Shown piece by piece: positions 44,192 to 55,820 of a stretch of DNA of 64,000 bases. The position numbers and the translations under genes were made by a program. This DNA is from Talinum fruticosum. Its lineage: Eukaryota; Streptophyta; Magnoliopsida; Caryophyllales; Talinaceae. The notes below the pieces were generated by a model that saw only the letters and a list, made by a program, of their open reading frames with translations, was not told the origin of the DNA and made no database searches. The DNA lies in assembly GCA_021018815.1 (NCBI GenBank), contig JAITYX010000101.1, forward strand, positions 1,426,001 through 1,490,000, read 5' to 3'. Within the stretch, counting starts at the first letter, position 1. Each line of letters begins with the position of its first letter.

Positions 44192-45249
44192 CGATGTGCC
44201 AAGATGCAAGGCTACACCAATCCTGCCGACGGAATGCGCCAAATGCAATTCCGAGAGACTCGAGAATGGACTTAGAAATGACCAATGGAACAAGTAAACA
44301 ACAAGGACTAAGCTAATCACTTGTGAGGAGATGATTAGCAAGGTAACCAGCATTGATAGGACAAGAACAAGATAAACTAGAACTATCCAAGGATACGAGA
44401 TATCACCACCAAGGATAAAACTAGGGCACTAATCACACTTAGTGATACAGCTATCACCACACTAAGTATAATCGGACTCTTCGAACATAGCCTAATTATG
44501 CCACTAATTAGACAAGCAAAAGAGAATTTTGGGGTTGAAAGGAGCACAGACTCAACTTTACTTAGCATATAGCCAACATCAAAATCATCATCCTTTACAA
44601 AGAGAGAGCCGATGTATATTTATAGGCCTCATAGCTAGGTTACATCACTCTAATCTAAGGGTTATAAATCCCTCTTTACAATCAATGGTTGTGATGTATT
44701 CAAGCAAAATAAAAGGACAAAAACAAGGACAAAAGGTAAATAATTACAGCGAGAAAAGGATAATAGAAAAGGAGGGGGACCCCAGAATCGGTAGTACAAA
44801 GTAGTACGGTTCGAGTCCAGTGACAGACTACAATCATTGTCACCAAATTCTTTTGCTTTCTAATCCTTAACTTTCCTTTCTCGGCTCTGCTGAAGACGCC
44901 TAGATGATGATCAAGCAGATTTGAGTATACCTACAATCTGGTCTAAGCTCGAAACTAAGGACTCGAAAAGATCATTTGACTTCGAGCTCGAAACCGAGGA
45001 CTTAGAAAAAGATCTCTTGTCTTATTTTCCTCCGAATACTTCGACTTGTTTGACTCCTTTACTCCTGTCCGAGGAAACAGACAAGTATTTCGAGTGTGAC
45101 CAAAACTCCCTTGATGCCTGCGTTATCAACGATGATCCAGAGAATGGTTTCGAGGGCTCCGTAGTAACTTCGAGGACTCGGAATTATCAATCTGCTCCGG
45201 CCGGCTCTCGGTATTAGTTGGGGTTGGGTTTGTGGTGTCCTCCCCATCG
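44192..45249 (-). repeat. 5' LTR of element G
   Basis: Partner of 33752-34786. It starts CGATGTGCC (TG changed to CG) and ends CCCATCG (CA changed to CG), followed by CCAAG. Confidence 0.85.
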
Positions 45250-46092
45250 CCAAGTGCCTGGAGCAGCGCCTACCCCTCATACCTTTTCAATATACCCCGA
45301 CTCCCGAGTACGACACAACCCCATTGAAGGTCGCCTTGTTGGCCACTTCTCATGAGGGATGCCCTCGCATGCCGCACCAACAAAGATAATCGAGGCACCA
45401 ACCACGCTTGCTCCCGAGCAGCCAAGTGACCCCCGACAACGCGTCACGAAGAAGGTGACACCAAGAGGATTATCCAAGCTAAGAGATCTCTTCAAAGAGC
45501 TTATGAGAAGATTGCCACCTCACTCACGACCTCGACCCCTACGCACCCATAGCGGGCGTTCGCCTGGTTTGAGGGTCATGGTAATGCCTTTACCCCGAGC
45601 ACGGAGTAAAGGCCTCAAGGGAGAAGAAGGTCGACCACTCCCACACGATCGCCTACGCACGACCGCAATTCTCAACAAGCCTACAATGCTCCTAGGTATG
45701 ATCGGGAGTAGTCTGTCATTTGGGAGCGTGAGCGATCAAGGGAAAGGCATCATGGGCAATCGGCCATGAAGAGTCTAGAAAAGTTAGAGAGGGCTAAGTG
45801 CACTCCCCTTCGATCCGAGAGGAGGAAGATCCCTTCCTTATTGGAAGTCCCACGACACCAGCCTCGCACCGCCCCCATCTCTCGGCTCTAACTCACGTCC
45901 GACTGAGCCCACCTTTAACACACCATTTTCGAAGAAGATTATGAACTCCCTTGAATGAAGAAGATAAGGGTACCAAACATTGATGCATACGATGGCACAA
46001 TCGACCCTCAAGATCACCTCGCATACTATAACTCCCACATATACGTGTAGGACGGGGACGATGTAACCTACCGTTGATTATTCCCTGCCATG
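45250..46092 (+). pseudogene. Tat-like Ty3/gypsy element E: gag N-terminal region
   Basis: Plus-strand region before and including the start of Gag. Frame 45359-45769 is basic and Arg/Pro-rich. Frames from about 45960 read KKIRVPNIDAYDGTIDPQDH then LAYYNSHIYV, the typical start of a Tat-type Gag. It matches the inverted fragment K (9960-10290). It is interrupted at 46092 by a solo LTR and resumes at 48033. It contains stops. Confidence 0.75.
46088..46092. repeat. Target-site duplication of the E solo LTR (left)
   Basis: CCATG, repeated at 48028-48032. Confidence 0.92.
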
Positions 46093-48027
46093 TGTAGGAA
46101 CCACGACCGACGGGACCCACTTGGGGCCGACCGAGCTTCCCCACGAATGGTTGGTGTTTTTGGAAAGCTTAAAGAATGATTTAGGGTTTTGACAATGGTT
46201 TTGAAATGTGGCGATGAATCTCTTATTAAGGTTTCCGAATTTTATTAAATCAAGTTAACATCAGATTTAATGGCTATTTTATTAACTATTTTATTTTGGC
46301 AATTATTTTTTGAAGGACGTCCCGAATATTATTTCTTAACCAAACAAAATAAAAAGCTAGGGTTTTGAATCTACCGTGAGGCTTTGCGGCTAGATTAGTG
46401 TGAAAACACCAATCTGGACCGAAGCCACTAATGCCGACCCTTGGTGCTCACCGAAGCCAGCACCTAGGGGTTTACGGCGCCGACCATGGGGCCATGACCG
46501 AGAAATCGGCCTCGGCCTCCGGCCCGGCCGCGATCAAGAGCCCTAAAATTTTACCCGTAGTCGAAAAAGCCGAAAAGCAATGCAATAGAAATAAATCGAA
46601 GAGAGGGATTCGCCAGTTAGTTTTTAAAACAAAAATAAAATTTACTCTTCCAATCTTAGTACGGGAAAACTAAGATCGAAAAAGGCTTAAAAGTGACTCC
46701 ATCGACCTAGAACCGAGAATCGGATTCGGGGTTGAGGATACGAAATGTAGGGATAAACCCTTTCATTCCGATCGTCCAAAGACAAGCAACTACTAATTCG
46801 AGTAGTGAATTAAAATAATGCACAAAGCACAAGCACACAACATGCGATACGTAAATTAAAGTAATCGGAACATAATAAAGGAAAGCGATAAAAAGCGATA
46901 ACGAAAACAAAAGCAATAAGAAAAAGAAAGCGAAAAAGAAAAGAAAACCGAAAACCGAAAGATTACATCGGGTGGGGAGGAAATTAATATGATACAGCTC
47001 TTCTCCACAATACGTAAAGCGATAAAGAAAACATAAATGAACAAGTAAACCATTTTAGACCAATTTGGTGCCTTCAAGTGGCCGCACCTGCTGATGTAGA
47101 TCTTGAATTTAGATAAGGTGATGCGACGGTGGTGAATTGAAGGGGCTTTTTGTGAGTTTTGAGTGTATATAGGTAAGTAGAAAGATGAATGATTGAGTTT
47201 TCGAGGTTCGGATGTGGTTTGAATAGGGAGTAGAATATGTATAGGCAGAAAAGAGACCAAGAGATTAGAATACGGATGTTAGTATTCGGTAGCTCTTAAT
47301 CAAGTTTCGAGTAGCATGACATTGAGGGATGAGCCATTCCTAAAATGAGAGTCTAAGCTCTCTATTTATAGGGAGAGAGGTTAGGTCAAGGAATAACCTA
47401 GGTTTAGCTCTCGGCCAGCCATCCAAAACAAGGTACAAAACGGGGCCAAGATAATGTGAAGATAAAACCGGATAAAACTGGGTAGGGGTGCCGACCATGG
47501 GGTTTTCTAAGGTTTCGTGCCCTTCTGTGCTACCAAGGGAGTCTTCATGCCAAAACACAGACATTTTGAGGCAAAATAAGTGGTAGGGGCATGGGCCATG
47601 CTATGTCGCTTTAGGGAATTGGGAGCTCCTACTGGACTGTCTTGGAGTTAAACGCATCACTTTGATGCTTGTGATCATGAACTGCAGCGTCTAACATCGT
47701 CTTGAGGTCTTCAGCTCCTTGTCCGATTGGATTGAAGTGAAACGCAGATGTTCTAAGCCCGGAATTTCCCGTATGTAGCACCGAACTTCAGCTGACCCTA
47801 GAGGCTTGGCCCGAGCTTGGACCTGTTCGAAAGAAAAAGGGTTTTTTAGATCAATCCAAGGCAAAAGGCTATTTATTTGGTGTTGGGGGTTCTTTATGGT
47901 TTATCGGCTTCCGTCGCACCAATCAAACTCAGTCCATGATCCAAATCCTCAAATAGGACTCGTGATTTCATTATCGGACTAACAATAAATAAAATAGAAA
48001 AGGCATGACACTTCTTAGGTGTCTACA
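46093..48027 (+). mobile_element. 1.9-kb solo LTR in gag of E
   Basis: Termini TGTAGGAACC...GGTGTCTACA (TGTAG/CTACA inverted ends) with a perfect duplication CCATG. Removing it restores the Gag frame, and the empty site is visible in K. No coding domains: short frames inside (46431-46673, 46856-47260) are not recognised. No primer site or polypurine tract belongs to it, so it is a solo LTR. Strand is not certain. Related sequence survives at 26063-26450. Confidence 0.88.
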
Positions 48028-48032
48028 CCATG

Positions 48033-48690
48033 CTAAAGAGGGTCACATAGATTTGGTTTAACAGTCTTCCTCGGGAAGCATCTCTTCCTTTGAGGAACCG
48101 TGCGAGAAGTTTGTTGCGTAATTCATCGCGAGTTGCAAACAAAAGAAGACCAAGCATTCACCTCTCCAAGATCAAATAAGGGAGGAACGAGACCCTCAAG
48201 GATTATGTCCGGAGGTTCCATGGAGTGGTTGTCCTCATCCCTAATCTTCAAGATGGAGTTACCTACACCTCCTTCCTAAATGGACTAAGAAGCGGAAGAT
48301 TCAAATTTTCCCTTGCTAAACAAAAAGTGTCCACTCGATCGACTTTATCTAGGCCATGGAGATCTTCTCGGAGGAAGGCGAGGAGGCCAGGAGGAAATGA
48401 GGAGACGAAAAATTTAATCCTCGAAATGAAAAGAAGTTTAAGGGGAATGAAGTGGACCATCGTTTCAACACCGACCCCAAAACTATTTTGATGGAGATCA
48501 AGGGGCATCCCATGCTCAAGAAACCAGCTCCCATGTCCACTCTTACCAAAGAGCGAGCTTCTAATAAGTATATTGAGTTTCATGAATAGACCGAACATAA
48601 CACCGCAAAGTGTCGTGAGTTAAAGAAGGCACTTTGGGAATTGGCGGATAATGGGCCAATTGATCGCTTTCTCAAATAAGATGCTCGTGG
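48033..48690 (+). pseudogene. Element E gag, C-terminal part
   Basis: Reads (with breaks) PRGSISSFEEPCEKFV, FIASCKQKKTKH, ERDPQGLC, VVLIPNLQDGVTYTSFLNGL, then a Lys/Glu-rich linker and the EFHEQTEHNTAKCRELK-like Cys/His segment near 48600. It corresponds to the Retrotrans_gag core and knuckle region of Tat-type elements. It is nearly identical to F (26451-27060). Confidence 0.78.
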
Positions 48691-49470
48691 AACGCAGGGA
48701 GGTTCTTCAAGGTAGGGAGACAAGCACTATTATGATGATGATGATACTTGGGTCGTGGCCAGCATCGTTGGGGCTTCGTAAGGGGCATGACCCCTCTTCT
48801 TTGAAAACCCACCTTCGGAGCACTTAACAAGTCCTAATCATTGGCCGCTCGTACCAATGAAGGTGTCGCAATGACTTTTAGAGAACAAGATTTGAAAGGT
48901 ATGGCCACCCTGCATGATGACCCCTTAGTCGTCACATTGAAGATTTCGGACGCCATAGTCCGCAGGATTGTTGTTGATAAGGGGAGCTCGGTGGACATCA
49001 TCGCCATGGAATACATAAATCGGTTGAAGTATACCCCTCATAATCTCATCCCCCTCACCAATTGTATCCTTGGATTCGGGGCGGACGATACACCCTATAG
49101 GCATAATCCGCTTATCGGTCGGCGTCGGAGAAAAGGCTAGGGGCTGAAACATCAAAGTGAGCTTTTGGTGGTTGACGTGCCTTTCGCGTACAATGTCATC
49201 GTTGGGTGTCCCTCCCTCAACCGTAACAAAGCAGTCATTGCTCCATACCTTCTCCTCATGAAGTATGAGCTTAATGATGGATCTCGCAGGCGAGATCTAC
49301 GGAGACCAAAAACCGCACGTGAATGTTATGTCATAAGCCTTCGACCTTTGATGGAGACGCAGAAAAAGAGGGAAAGGCCCAAGATCATCCCAAGGGTAAG
49401 AGGCCAAAGGTGGAGCCTTCTGCCGTAATTCCTGAAACTATGATGGTGTGCTTCACCACCACTAAAGGCT
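48691..49470 (+). pseudogene. Element E linker and protease
   Basis: Frame 48841-49140: MTFREQDLKGMATLHDDPLV, VTLKISDAIVRRIVVDKGSS and VDIIAMEYINRLKY. These mark a retropepsin-like domain where the usual DTGSS/DGGSS reads DKGSS. Frame 49165-49428 continues VDVPFAYNVIVGCPSLNRNK. The order and wording are those of Tat-type Ty3/gypsy elements. It is frameshifted near 49140. This is the empty site for J: GTCCGCAGGATTG near 48958 is uninterrupted. Confidence 0.8.
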
Positions 49471-50090
49471 ATGGCGAGGTCCGGCCTACACCTTATAAAG
49501 ACGTCAAGCTCATCCCCGTAGATGAAGCTTGCCCCGATCGCTTTATGCAAGTGGGCAAGAACCTCTACAAGGGAATCAAAGACAGCCTTGTCCAACTCCC
49601 GAGAGAATATGATTAAGATGTCTTCGCTTTTGGACCTAGAGAGATGCCTGGGTTAAGTCCCAAGGTTATTGAGCACAAGTTGAACATCGACCCCTCTCAC
49701 AAGCCTACCATCCAAAAATGAAGACATCTAGGGGTAAAACATACTGTGGTAGTGGCTGAGAAGGTCAAGAAGCTACTTGAAGCGTGGTTCATTCGAGAGT
49801 GTCAATACCCCGAGTGGATTCCTACGTAGTCTTGGTGAAAAACTCGAACGGCACGTGGAGAAGTTTAATCGAGAAGTTTAATCGAGAAGTTTTTGTACAC
49901 CCTTCTTCCGGCCGTAGGAAGTTACGCCCTTACTTTAAGGCACAAAAGGTAATGATCCTTACTTCCAGCCCTTGAAGAATGTGTTGAAAAATTTGAAAGC
50001 TTCGGGAGAATGCTAAAGTGGGCAATTAAGCCGACTCCGTATGGCTTAGAGTTCGAGCCTCAAAGAGTTATGACTAGCCGCTGCCTCCCA
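49471..50090 (+). pseudogene. Element E reverse transcriptase, heavily deleted
   Basis: Frame 49323-49616 ends VGKNLYKGIKDSLVQLPREY, followed by DVFAFGPREMPGLSPKVIEH (49617 on, with a stop) and KLNIDPSHKPTIQ, the N-terminal RT region of this group. KVKKLLEAWFIRECQYPEW follows near 49770. Then about 500 bases of the palm, including the catalytic YVDD, are missing, and the sequence jumps to RNase H at about 50100. An 18-base stretch (GTTTAATCGAGAA) is duplicated at 49861-49890. Confidence 0.72.
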
Positions 50091-50500
50091 AGATCGAGTA
50101 TTAGACCCTATACGTAGATGGTTCCGCAACCAAGGATGGGAGCGGAGCAGGACTAGTCATCACCTCACCCATGCAGTTAAATTATGTTCGAGGCCTCAAA
50201 CAATGAGGCTGAATATGAGGCTTTCCTAGCAGGCATAGACCTTTGCTACTCGACGAGAGCGAGCTCAATAAAATCCTCGCTCCGACTCTCAACTTGTGAT
50301 CTCCCAACCGAACCGAGAATATGAAGCTCGGGATAAGGATATGATAGCATACCTCGGAAAAGTCAAGGAAGTAGCAGGGTGGTTCCAGAGACTTCGAAAT
50401 CCTAGATGTTCCTCACTCGGAGAACACACATGCTAATGCTCTCTCCAAGTTAGCCAGCTCCTCGATTGGCGGACAACCAAAGAAGATCTAGTGGGAGGTG
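50091..50500 (+). pseudogene. Element E RNase H
   Basis: Reads TLYVDGSATKDGSGAGLVIT, then NNEAEYEAFLAGI-like with a frame change, SDSQLVISQPNREYEARDKD and ENTHANALSKLASS, the classic Tat-type RNase H order. It has stops and frameshifts. Confidence 0.78.
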
Positions 50501-51788
50501 CTTGGGGAGAGAACCATTGACACTAAGGAGGTCATGTAGTTAGACGAAGCGACACTGAATGGATCCCCTCATCAAGTACCTTTCTAAGGGGAGTTTCCTC
50601 AGGATATCAAAGAAGCGAACCATGTCAAGAAGAAGGATGAACGGTTCATCCATTATAATGGAACACTCTATAAGAGGGAATACTCCCAACCCTTGCTTCA
50701 GTGAGTACCCTCGGAGATGGGACAAAAGATACTCAAAGGAATTCATGAAGGAGTGTGTAGCTCACACATAGGGGAAGGGCATTGGCGGCTAAGGCCCTAC
50801 TGGATTGGCTATTATTTGTCATCCTTACGGGAGGATTTAATGAACCAGGTAAAGTAATGTGACAAGTGTCAAAATTTCGGTCCCATACCAAAGCGCCCTC
50901 TATCGAGCTAACTCCTATCCTATCTCCTCTTTTGTTCGCGAAGTGGGGGATGGATATCCTTGGTCCATTCCCAAAAGCCACGGGCTAGCTCAAATACTTG
51001 TTCATAGTCATGGATTATTTCACCAAATAGATAAAGGTTGAAGCTATAGCATCGATCACTAAGAAAGAACTGTAAAAGTTTATTTGGAAGAACATAGTCA
51101 CTCGGTTTGGCATTCCTAGAGCGATGGTATTTGACAATAAACGATAGTTTTTCACCGATGAGGTGCATGATTACCTCGCTCGATACGATTGCCAAGCTCG
51201 CTTCACAACCGTGGCACGTCCTCAAACCAATGGTCAATCGTAGTCCGCCAAGCAAGGTCATACTCAATGGCCTTAAGAAGAAATTAGATGATGCAAAGGG
51301 AAGTGGGTCGATAAGGTGCTAGCTATTCTATGGTCGATAAAGACCACGGAGAAGTCAGCCTACGGTGAAACACCATTCATGTTGGTGTATGGATTTGAGG
51401 TCGTGCTCCTAGTCGAAGTGGCCCTTCACACCCCCGCCTCACAACCTTTCGGGAAGAGTCTAACAACAGGGCCCTCAAGGAGGCCCTTGAATTTCTCCCT
51501 ATGGTCCGAGGATATAGTCATCTTCGCGAGGCCATAACCAAACTCAAGATGGCGAGGGCTTATAACCTGGAGGATGAAGGGTCGGGATCTTAAAATTGGT
51601 GACCTTGTCCTAAGTAAAACCGAAGCCATGGGAAAAGCGGCATAACATGGCAAGCTTACGGCCAACTAAGAGGGACTATACGTCATCCATGATGAAGTCT
51701 GCTCGGGAACCTATAGGTTGGCCACTTTCGAAGAGTCAACCATTCTTAGGACATGGCACAACAACAACCTCAAAAAGTACTTCATCTA
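50501..51788 (+). pseudogene. Element E integrase
   Basis: Fragments in several frames: the zinc-binding region near 50740-50870 (IHEGVCSSH, ARALLDWLLF, CDKCQNF), PLSELTPI and LFAKWGMDILGPFPKATG near 50940, VMDYFTK near 51010, and RFGIPRAMVFDNKR near 51110. Then come TVARPQTNGQS near 51215, TPFMLVYGFEVVLLVEVALH (51380), and the end EGLYVIHDEVCSGTYRLATF then LRTWHNNNLKKYFI (51670-51788). Domain order and wording are Ty3/gypsy Tat type. Not functional. Confidence 0.82.
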
Positions 51789-52019
51789 AGTACTTGGAAG
51801 TACCCTTCTCTTGTAAATAGCTCGAACTCATTGTCCGGACCGGGTGCCTTTCTTTCAAGACCCACCCAGCCCAAATCCTAAATTTTATAAAGGAATCACC
51901 CACGCTGACGTGACTCTTCCGAAAGCACTCAACGAGGGAACACATTCCTCTTTTTTTATGGGCTTCGATCTTCCCTACAATGAGCAAGCATTCCATATAT
52001 TTGCATCTCGCACTTTGCC

Positions 52020-52160
52020 TTCACCAAGTTGGGGGCAAGAATAGGGGCTAATACAATCCCCTAAGGTAACCAAACTCTCGGTTTCCTTCATTGCACATTT
52101 TACCTTGTGTCGATTTTGGGGGCAAAAATAGGGGCTAATACAACCCCGTAAGGCAACCAA
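52020..52160 (+). repeat. Two diverged copies of a Tat 3' noncoding repeat
   Basis: GGGGGCAAGAATAGGGGCTA near 52032 and GGGGGCAAAAATAGGGGCTA near 52120 start similar segments, each followed by AATACAA-CCCC and AAGG-AACCAA. A purine-rich core of this form follows integrase in Tat elements and may include a polypurine tract. 51789-52020 and 52160-52390 show no gene. Confidence 0.55.
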
Positions 52161-52389
52161 GCTAAACTATAAGACTCAAGAGAGCCCAATCGCAGCAAGG
52201 GATAGACATGTATCCCAACGATGAGAAGGCAAAAATCGACAATAATAAAAAAAGCGCAACAAGACAAGCGAGTATCAAGGAAGACCATATGGCAAAGACA
52301 AAAGTTCATGCAAAACAAACTTAAAGTAGTAGATAAAGAGTGTTAAGTCACATGGCACGCAAGCCATAAAAATCAATCCTATCCCGAAA

Positions 52390-53407
52390 GAGTCATGGAG
52401 AGGGACTAATCCTCGGGGCCATCGCCGACATCCTCATCGACTCCATCCTCCTCGAGGATCCCTCCATCTTCTCGGTGCCTTTTCCTCGGGGAGGTGCTCG
52501 GCCAGGAGCCCGACTCTAGGGAAAGACCGTCGAGTAGAAGTCGAAAGCATAGGCAACCCACTTCTCCAATATCTTTACATCCTCACCAAAGTCGGGAGAA
52601 ACCACCATAAGGAGCTTCCGGGAGGTTATATCCCTGGCAGCTGTACTCTCCTCCTGGACGACCTCGAGGTGAGATTCTAGATCTCGCTTTCTTCCTCGGG
52701 CGGCCTTAAGGTGAGACCCTAGCTCTTGCTATCTCTCTTGGGCAGCCTCGAGATGATACCCTAGATATTACTCTTTCTCTTAGGCCGCCTCTAGTTGAGC
52801 CCTCAACCGACTCACCTCCTCCTCTTTCTCCTTAGCAAGTTTCTTCGAGAGAATGCTAGAGGGAGGAACTTTTTTCGAAGGGCGGATGAGGAAGGCCGAG
52901 ACTCTACCGCTTGCATAGCCTTGAGGAGAACATGTCAAACAAATATGTTAGAACCAAAAATGAAGAAAAGTAGAAGTATAAAGGAAGAGGAAAATTTTCT
53001 TTTACCTTAGCGACTACTACAATAGTAGCGAAGCGGGAGGGGCAGGACCCTCAAAACACCCCCATAAACCTTGAGCAGGCAACCCGCCATAATAGCCTTG
53101 GCTTTAGCATCAATAGGGGAAGGACCAGCTGCATCCCTCGAATGCTTGCTCGAGGTGGATGAGTCCTATAATGGTTGCCCCCAATCATAATGCCGATACA
53201 AGGAGAAGCGAGGGAGGAGCACATCCCTTATCAACGGGAGGGAGACGAGTCTATCACAAAGAAGAAACAACATCGATACGAAAGCCAAGCTAGTCACAAA
53301 AGGAGTTTGACGAAGAACAAGAAACTCACCTGGGAAATTTGCTACTCCCTAGAGAAGGCTTGGCGGTAGGCGCCACGAGGAGACTTAGGGCGAGGCTCGG
53401 ACCCTTG

Positions 53408-53478
<71 letters not shown>

Positions 53479-54780
53479 GCACACTTGCTCGAGGATGAGG
53501 GTGCTTGTCCCGATCTCGCCCTCCCTTGAGGAGGATTCCCAGCCATGGTGTTGGAAAGAAGGGCCTTTGCTTGATCTGCAAAAAATAAACCAGAGTTAGG
53601 CCGGTTTAAAACATGAACAAAAGAAGCAAGAGGTGGAGTAAGTACCCAGTGATAATCTTGAGCTAACACCCAATCCAATAGCAAAGTGAAACAAGTTCTT
53701 TTGAAGTACGCCTCCTGGGAGCCAATTGGAAGGAAACTTCTCTTTCTTTCCCTTTTCCCTACCATGAGGTACTTCACGGATGCGGAAATACTCAACCGTA
53801 GCATACACCTTAGGATGACGGACCATGCCGCAAGAGATAGGCATCTTGGCTACATCATCCTCCTCACTCTAAATGAGAACATCCCATTCCCCGTTTAACT
53901 TCTCTACAAAGAAGAACTCATACTTCCATTTGTGGACTAAAGACTCCTCATTTAGAGCGATCATGTACCCCTCTTATATTACAAAGTTGTACCAACCTTG
54001 CTTACCATCGAGAGAGACCTTGTTCTAAAGGGCATGGAGAAGGGTGAATGTTTCTAAGCTACAAGGAAGACCCTTTAACTCACAAGCAGCAATCAACGAA
54101 CATATAGAGTGCCACGAATTGGGGACATTCCGAGTCGAGCTAAGTTGAATTTATTGCATATCGATACAATCATGGGCGGGAGCGGAAACTACACCCCATT
54201 ATCGAGCGCCACTTTATAAAAAGTGAGGCACCCGGAGGGGGAGACTTCACCATATCTCGCTCCAATAGAACAAACAGACTTATAACTAGAAGGTAGACGA
54301 TAACGGCTGCGTGAGCCATGAAGCATGTACCCAGTCGCTCGCAAACCGCAGATTAGTAAAATGAGAACCCCGGCCATCACTAGGGTCCGATCTCTCGAGC
54401 AACACAAATGACTCAACTAATTGAACTACATCCTCAAGTGGCATAATAGAAGAAGTGGCCTCATCATTCAACGAAATATTTAAGGATGGAGAGTTGCCTC
54501 CAGAGTATCCCTTGTACATGAGCTCATCCACGGATTTGGGCCTAATAGTAGTCTTAATCCTAGCCATGTCCCCGTTATCGGAGTCTTGCAATTTGTAACC
54601 CATAAATGTAACTTGGCTTGGGGAACCATGATCCTTCCTAGCCTCCCCATGATAGACCACTTCTTGAATACAACTATTGAGGCTAGAGTGGGGGACCTTT
54701 TGTAAACGGAGTCTAAAGTCGAGGGTGGTGAAACTAAAGGGACAGACCTTATCAACCTCACTAGGCCCATGGACCTACCA
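52390..54780 (-). pseudogene. Antisense ORF of element E (gypsy-type putative transposase protein)
   Basis: On the strand opposite to pol, frames from about 54770 down to 52400 make up a plant-retroelement protein of the putative gypsy-type transposon family (PF04195-like, judged from memory). N-terminal part: VYHGEARKDHGSPSQVTFMG, KSVDELMYKGYSGG. Middle: SICNKFNLARLGMSPI near 54160, NSWHSICSLIAACELKGLPC near 54110, VHKWKYEFFFVEKLNGEWD near 53925. A basic segment with a long Glu-Arg run coded by (CT)n follows. The C-terminal part is a coiled coil (LAKEKEEEVSRLRAQLEAA near 52820, LKAARGRKRDLESHLEVV) and EKWVAYAFDFYSTVFP near 52530. It is interrupted by stops and possibly introns. Antisense ORFs 3' of pol are known in Tat-type elements. 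Confidence 0.55.
53412..53475. repeat. (CT)n microsatellite
   Basis: About 32 uninterrupted CT units. It lies inside the antisense ORF of E, where it would code alternating Glu and Arg. Confidence 0.95.
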
Positions 54781-54945
54781 CCAAGGTACTCGACTAGCCT
54801 TAACTAACCGGCAGAAGTGACCTTTTGTAAACGGAGTCTAAAGTCGAGGGTGGTGAAACTAAAGGGACAGCCTTATCAACCTCACTAGGCCCATGGACCT
54901 ACCACCAAGGTACTCGACTAGCCTTAACTAACCGGCGAGAAGTCG
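54696..54945. repeat. 125-bp tandem duplication
   Basis: CCTTTTGTAAACGGAGTC starts at 54696 and again at 54821. Two direct copies of about 125 bases are nearly identical apart from one-base indels. It lies in the N-terminal part of the antisense ORF. Confidence 0.9.
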
Positions 54946-55738
54946 TGGTAGGGCGACTATCGGCGTCCGCGGAACCTCTAAATCCGTGGACGCAACAACT
55001 CCCTAAGACTCTTCTCTACAACATCATTGCCATTATACCCATTCATGGGGCTTGACAATTCACTATTCAAAGCATCATTATTCGATGGACTATCACACAT
55101 ATCCGTGACCAAGTCCCCATAGACGACGTCAAAATGTTTTCGGAAGAAATGGGTGTGATGATGTGGATGATGATTTGGAGAGAGTGGATTTAATACTCCG
55201 GTCGCAAGGGTGTGGCGGCGGAAGATCTCGCAAAAGGCAAGCCCTGGGATGGATCTTGGGAACGCCCTCCGAAACTCAAGTTAGTAAGTTGAATTAGGTG
55301 AGTGAATCGAGGAGAATCTTCTTCGATTTGTGTGAAAAGGGGAATTTCTTAGGATTTGTGTTTGCTTACCGAAGTTGGTAAGACTTTGAGGGAATTTTGG
55401 GATTTTCCAAGAGTAGTAAGTCTTGGAATTTATGATGTGAGCATATGATGTAATGGTGGGGTTAGTGAGTATTTATATAATATTTTACCGAGGGTAAAAC
55501 ATTAATTTACTCGTAATAGAGGTGGAAACCCCAACTCTAGTGGGTTTTGGGCCTTACCGGGCTCATTAAGAGTGGACTTTGAGATGATACCTTAATCATC
55601 TCACTCGAATAGGAGTAGCCGATTAATGACGTGGCAGTGAATTGGAACTGTTTGGAAAGTACTCGAATCAGTAATGTATTGTTTTATAAGTAAATGACTC
55701 GACCAATATTGCATATACTTTATTGTTCTCATTACTCC
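54946..55738. other. No gene seen (3' end of element E or flank)
   Basis: I see no reliable coding region or LTR end here. The stretch is AT-rich beyond 55430. A matching LTR for E was not found, so its right border is undefined. Confidence 0.5.

Positions 55739-55819
<81 letters not shown>
55739..55819. repeat. (AAT)n microsatellite
   Basis: About 27 AAT units with no visible interruption. Confidence 0.97.

Positions 55820-55820
<1 letters not shown>

Larger units (their letters stand above)
33752..45249 (-). mobile_element. Ty3/gypsy element G with gag and pol (decayed)
   Basis: Minus-oriented element with LTRs 33752-34786 and 44192-45249, split by element H at TGAAG. In coding order: Gag, zinc knuckle, protease, reverse transcriptase, RNase H, integrase. 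The RT and integrase wording is Ty3/gypsy; no chromodomain is seen. The flanking duplication is imperfect (GCAAG left, CCAAG right), and the right LTR terminus has lost its TG/CA bases. Frameshifts and stops occur in all domains. Confidence 0.88.

Noticed and set aside
46856..47260. Minus-strand frames in the 1.9-kb solo LTR
   Set aside because: They are low-complexity Phe/Ser-rich frames in AT-rich LTR sequence with no recognisable motif.
53339..53599. Plus-strand frame with a long Ser-Leu run
   Set aside because: It is produced by the (CT)n microsatellite and has no other sign of coding.
54696..54945. CRISPR-like or LTR-like direct repeat
   Set aside because: There are only two adjacent 125-base copies without spacers, a simple tandem duplication in a plant genome.
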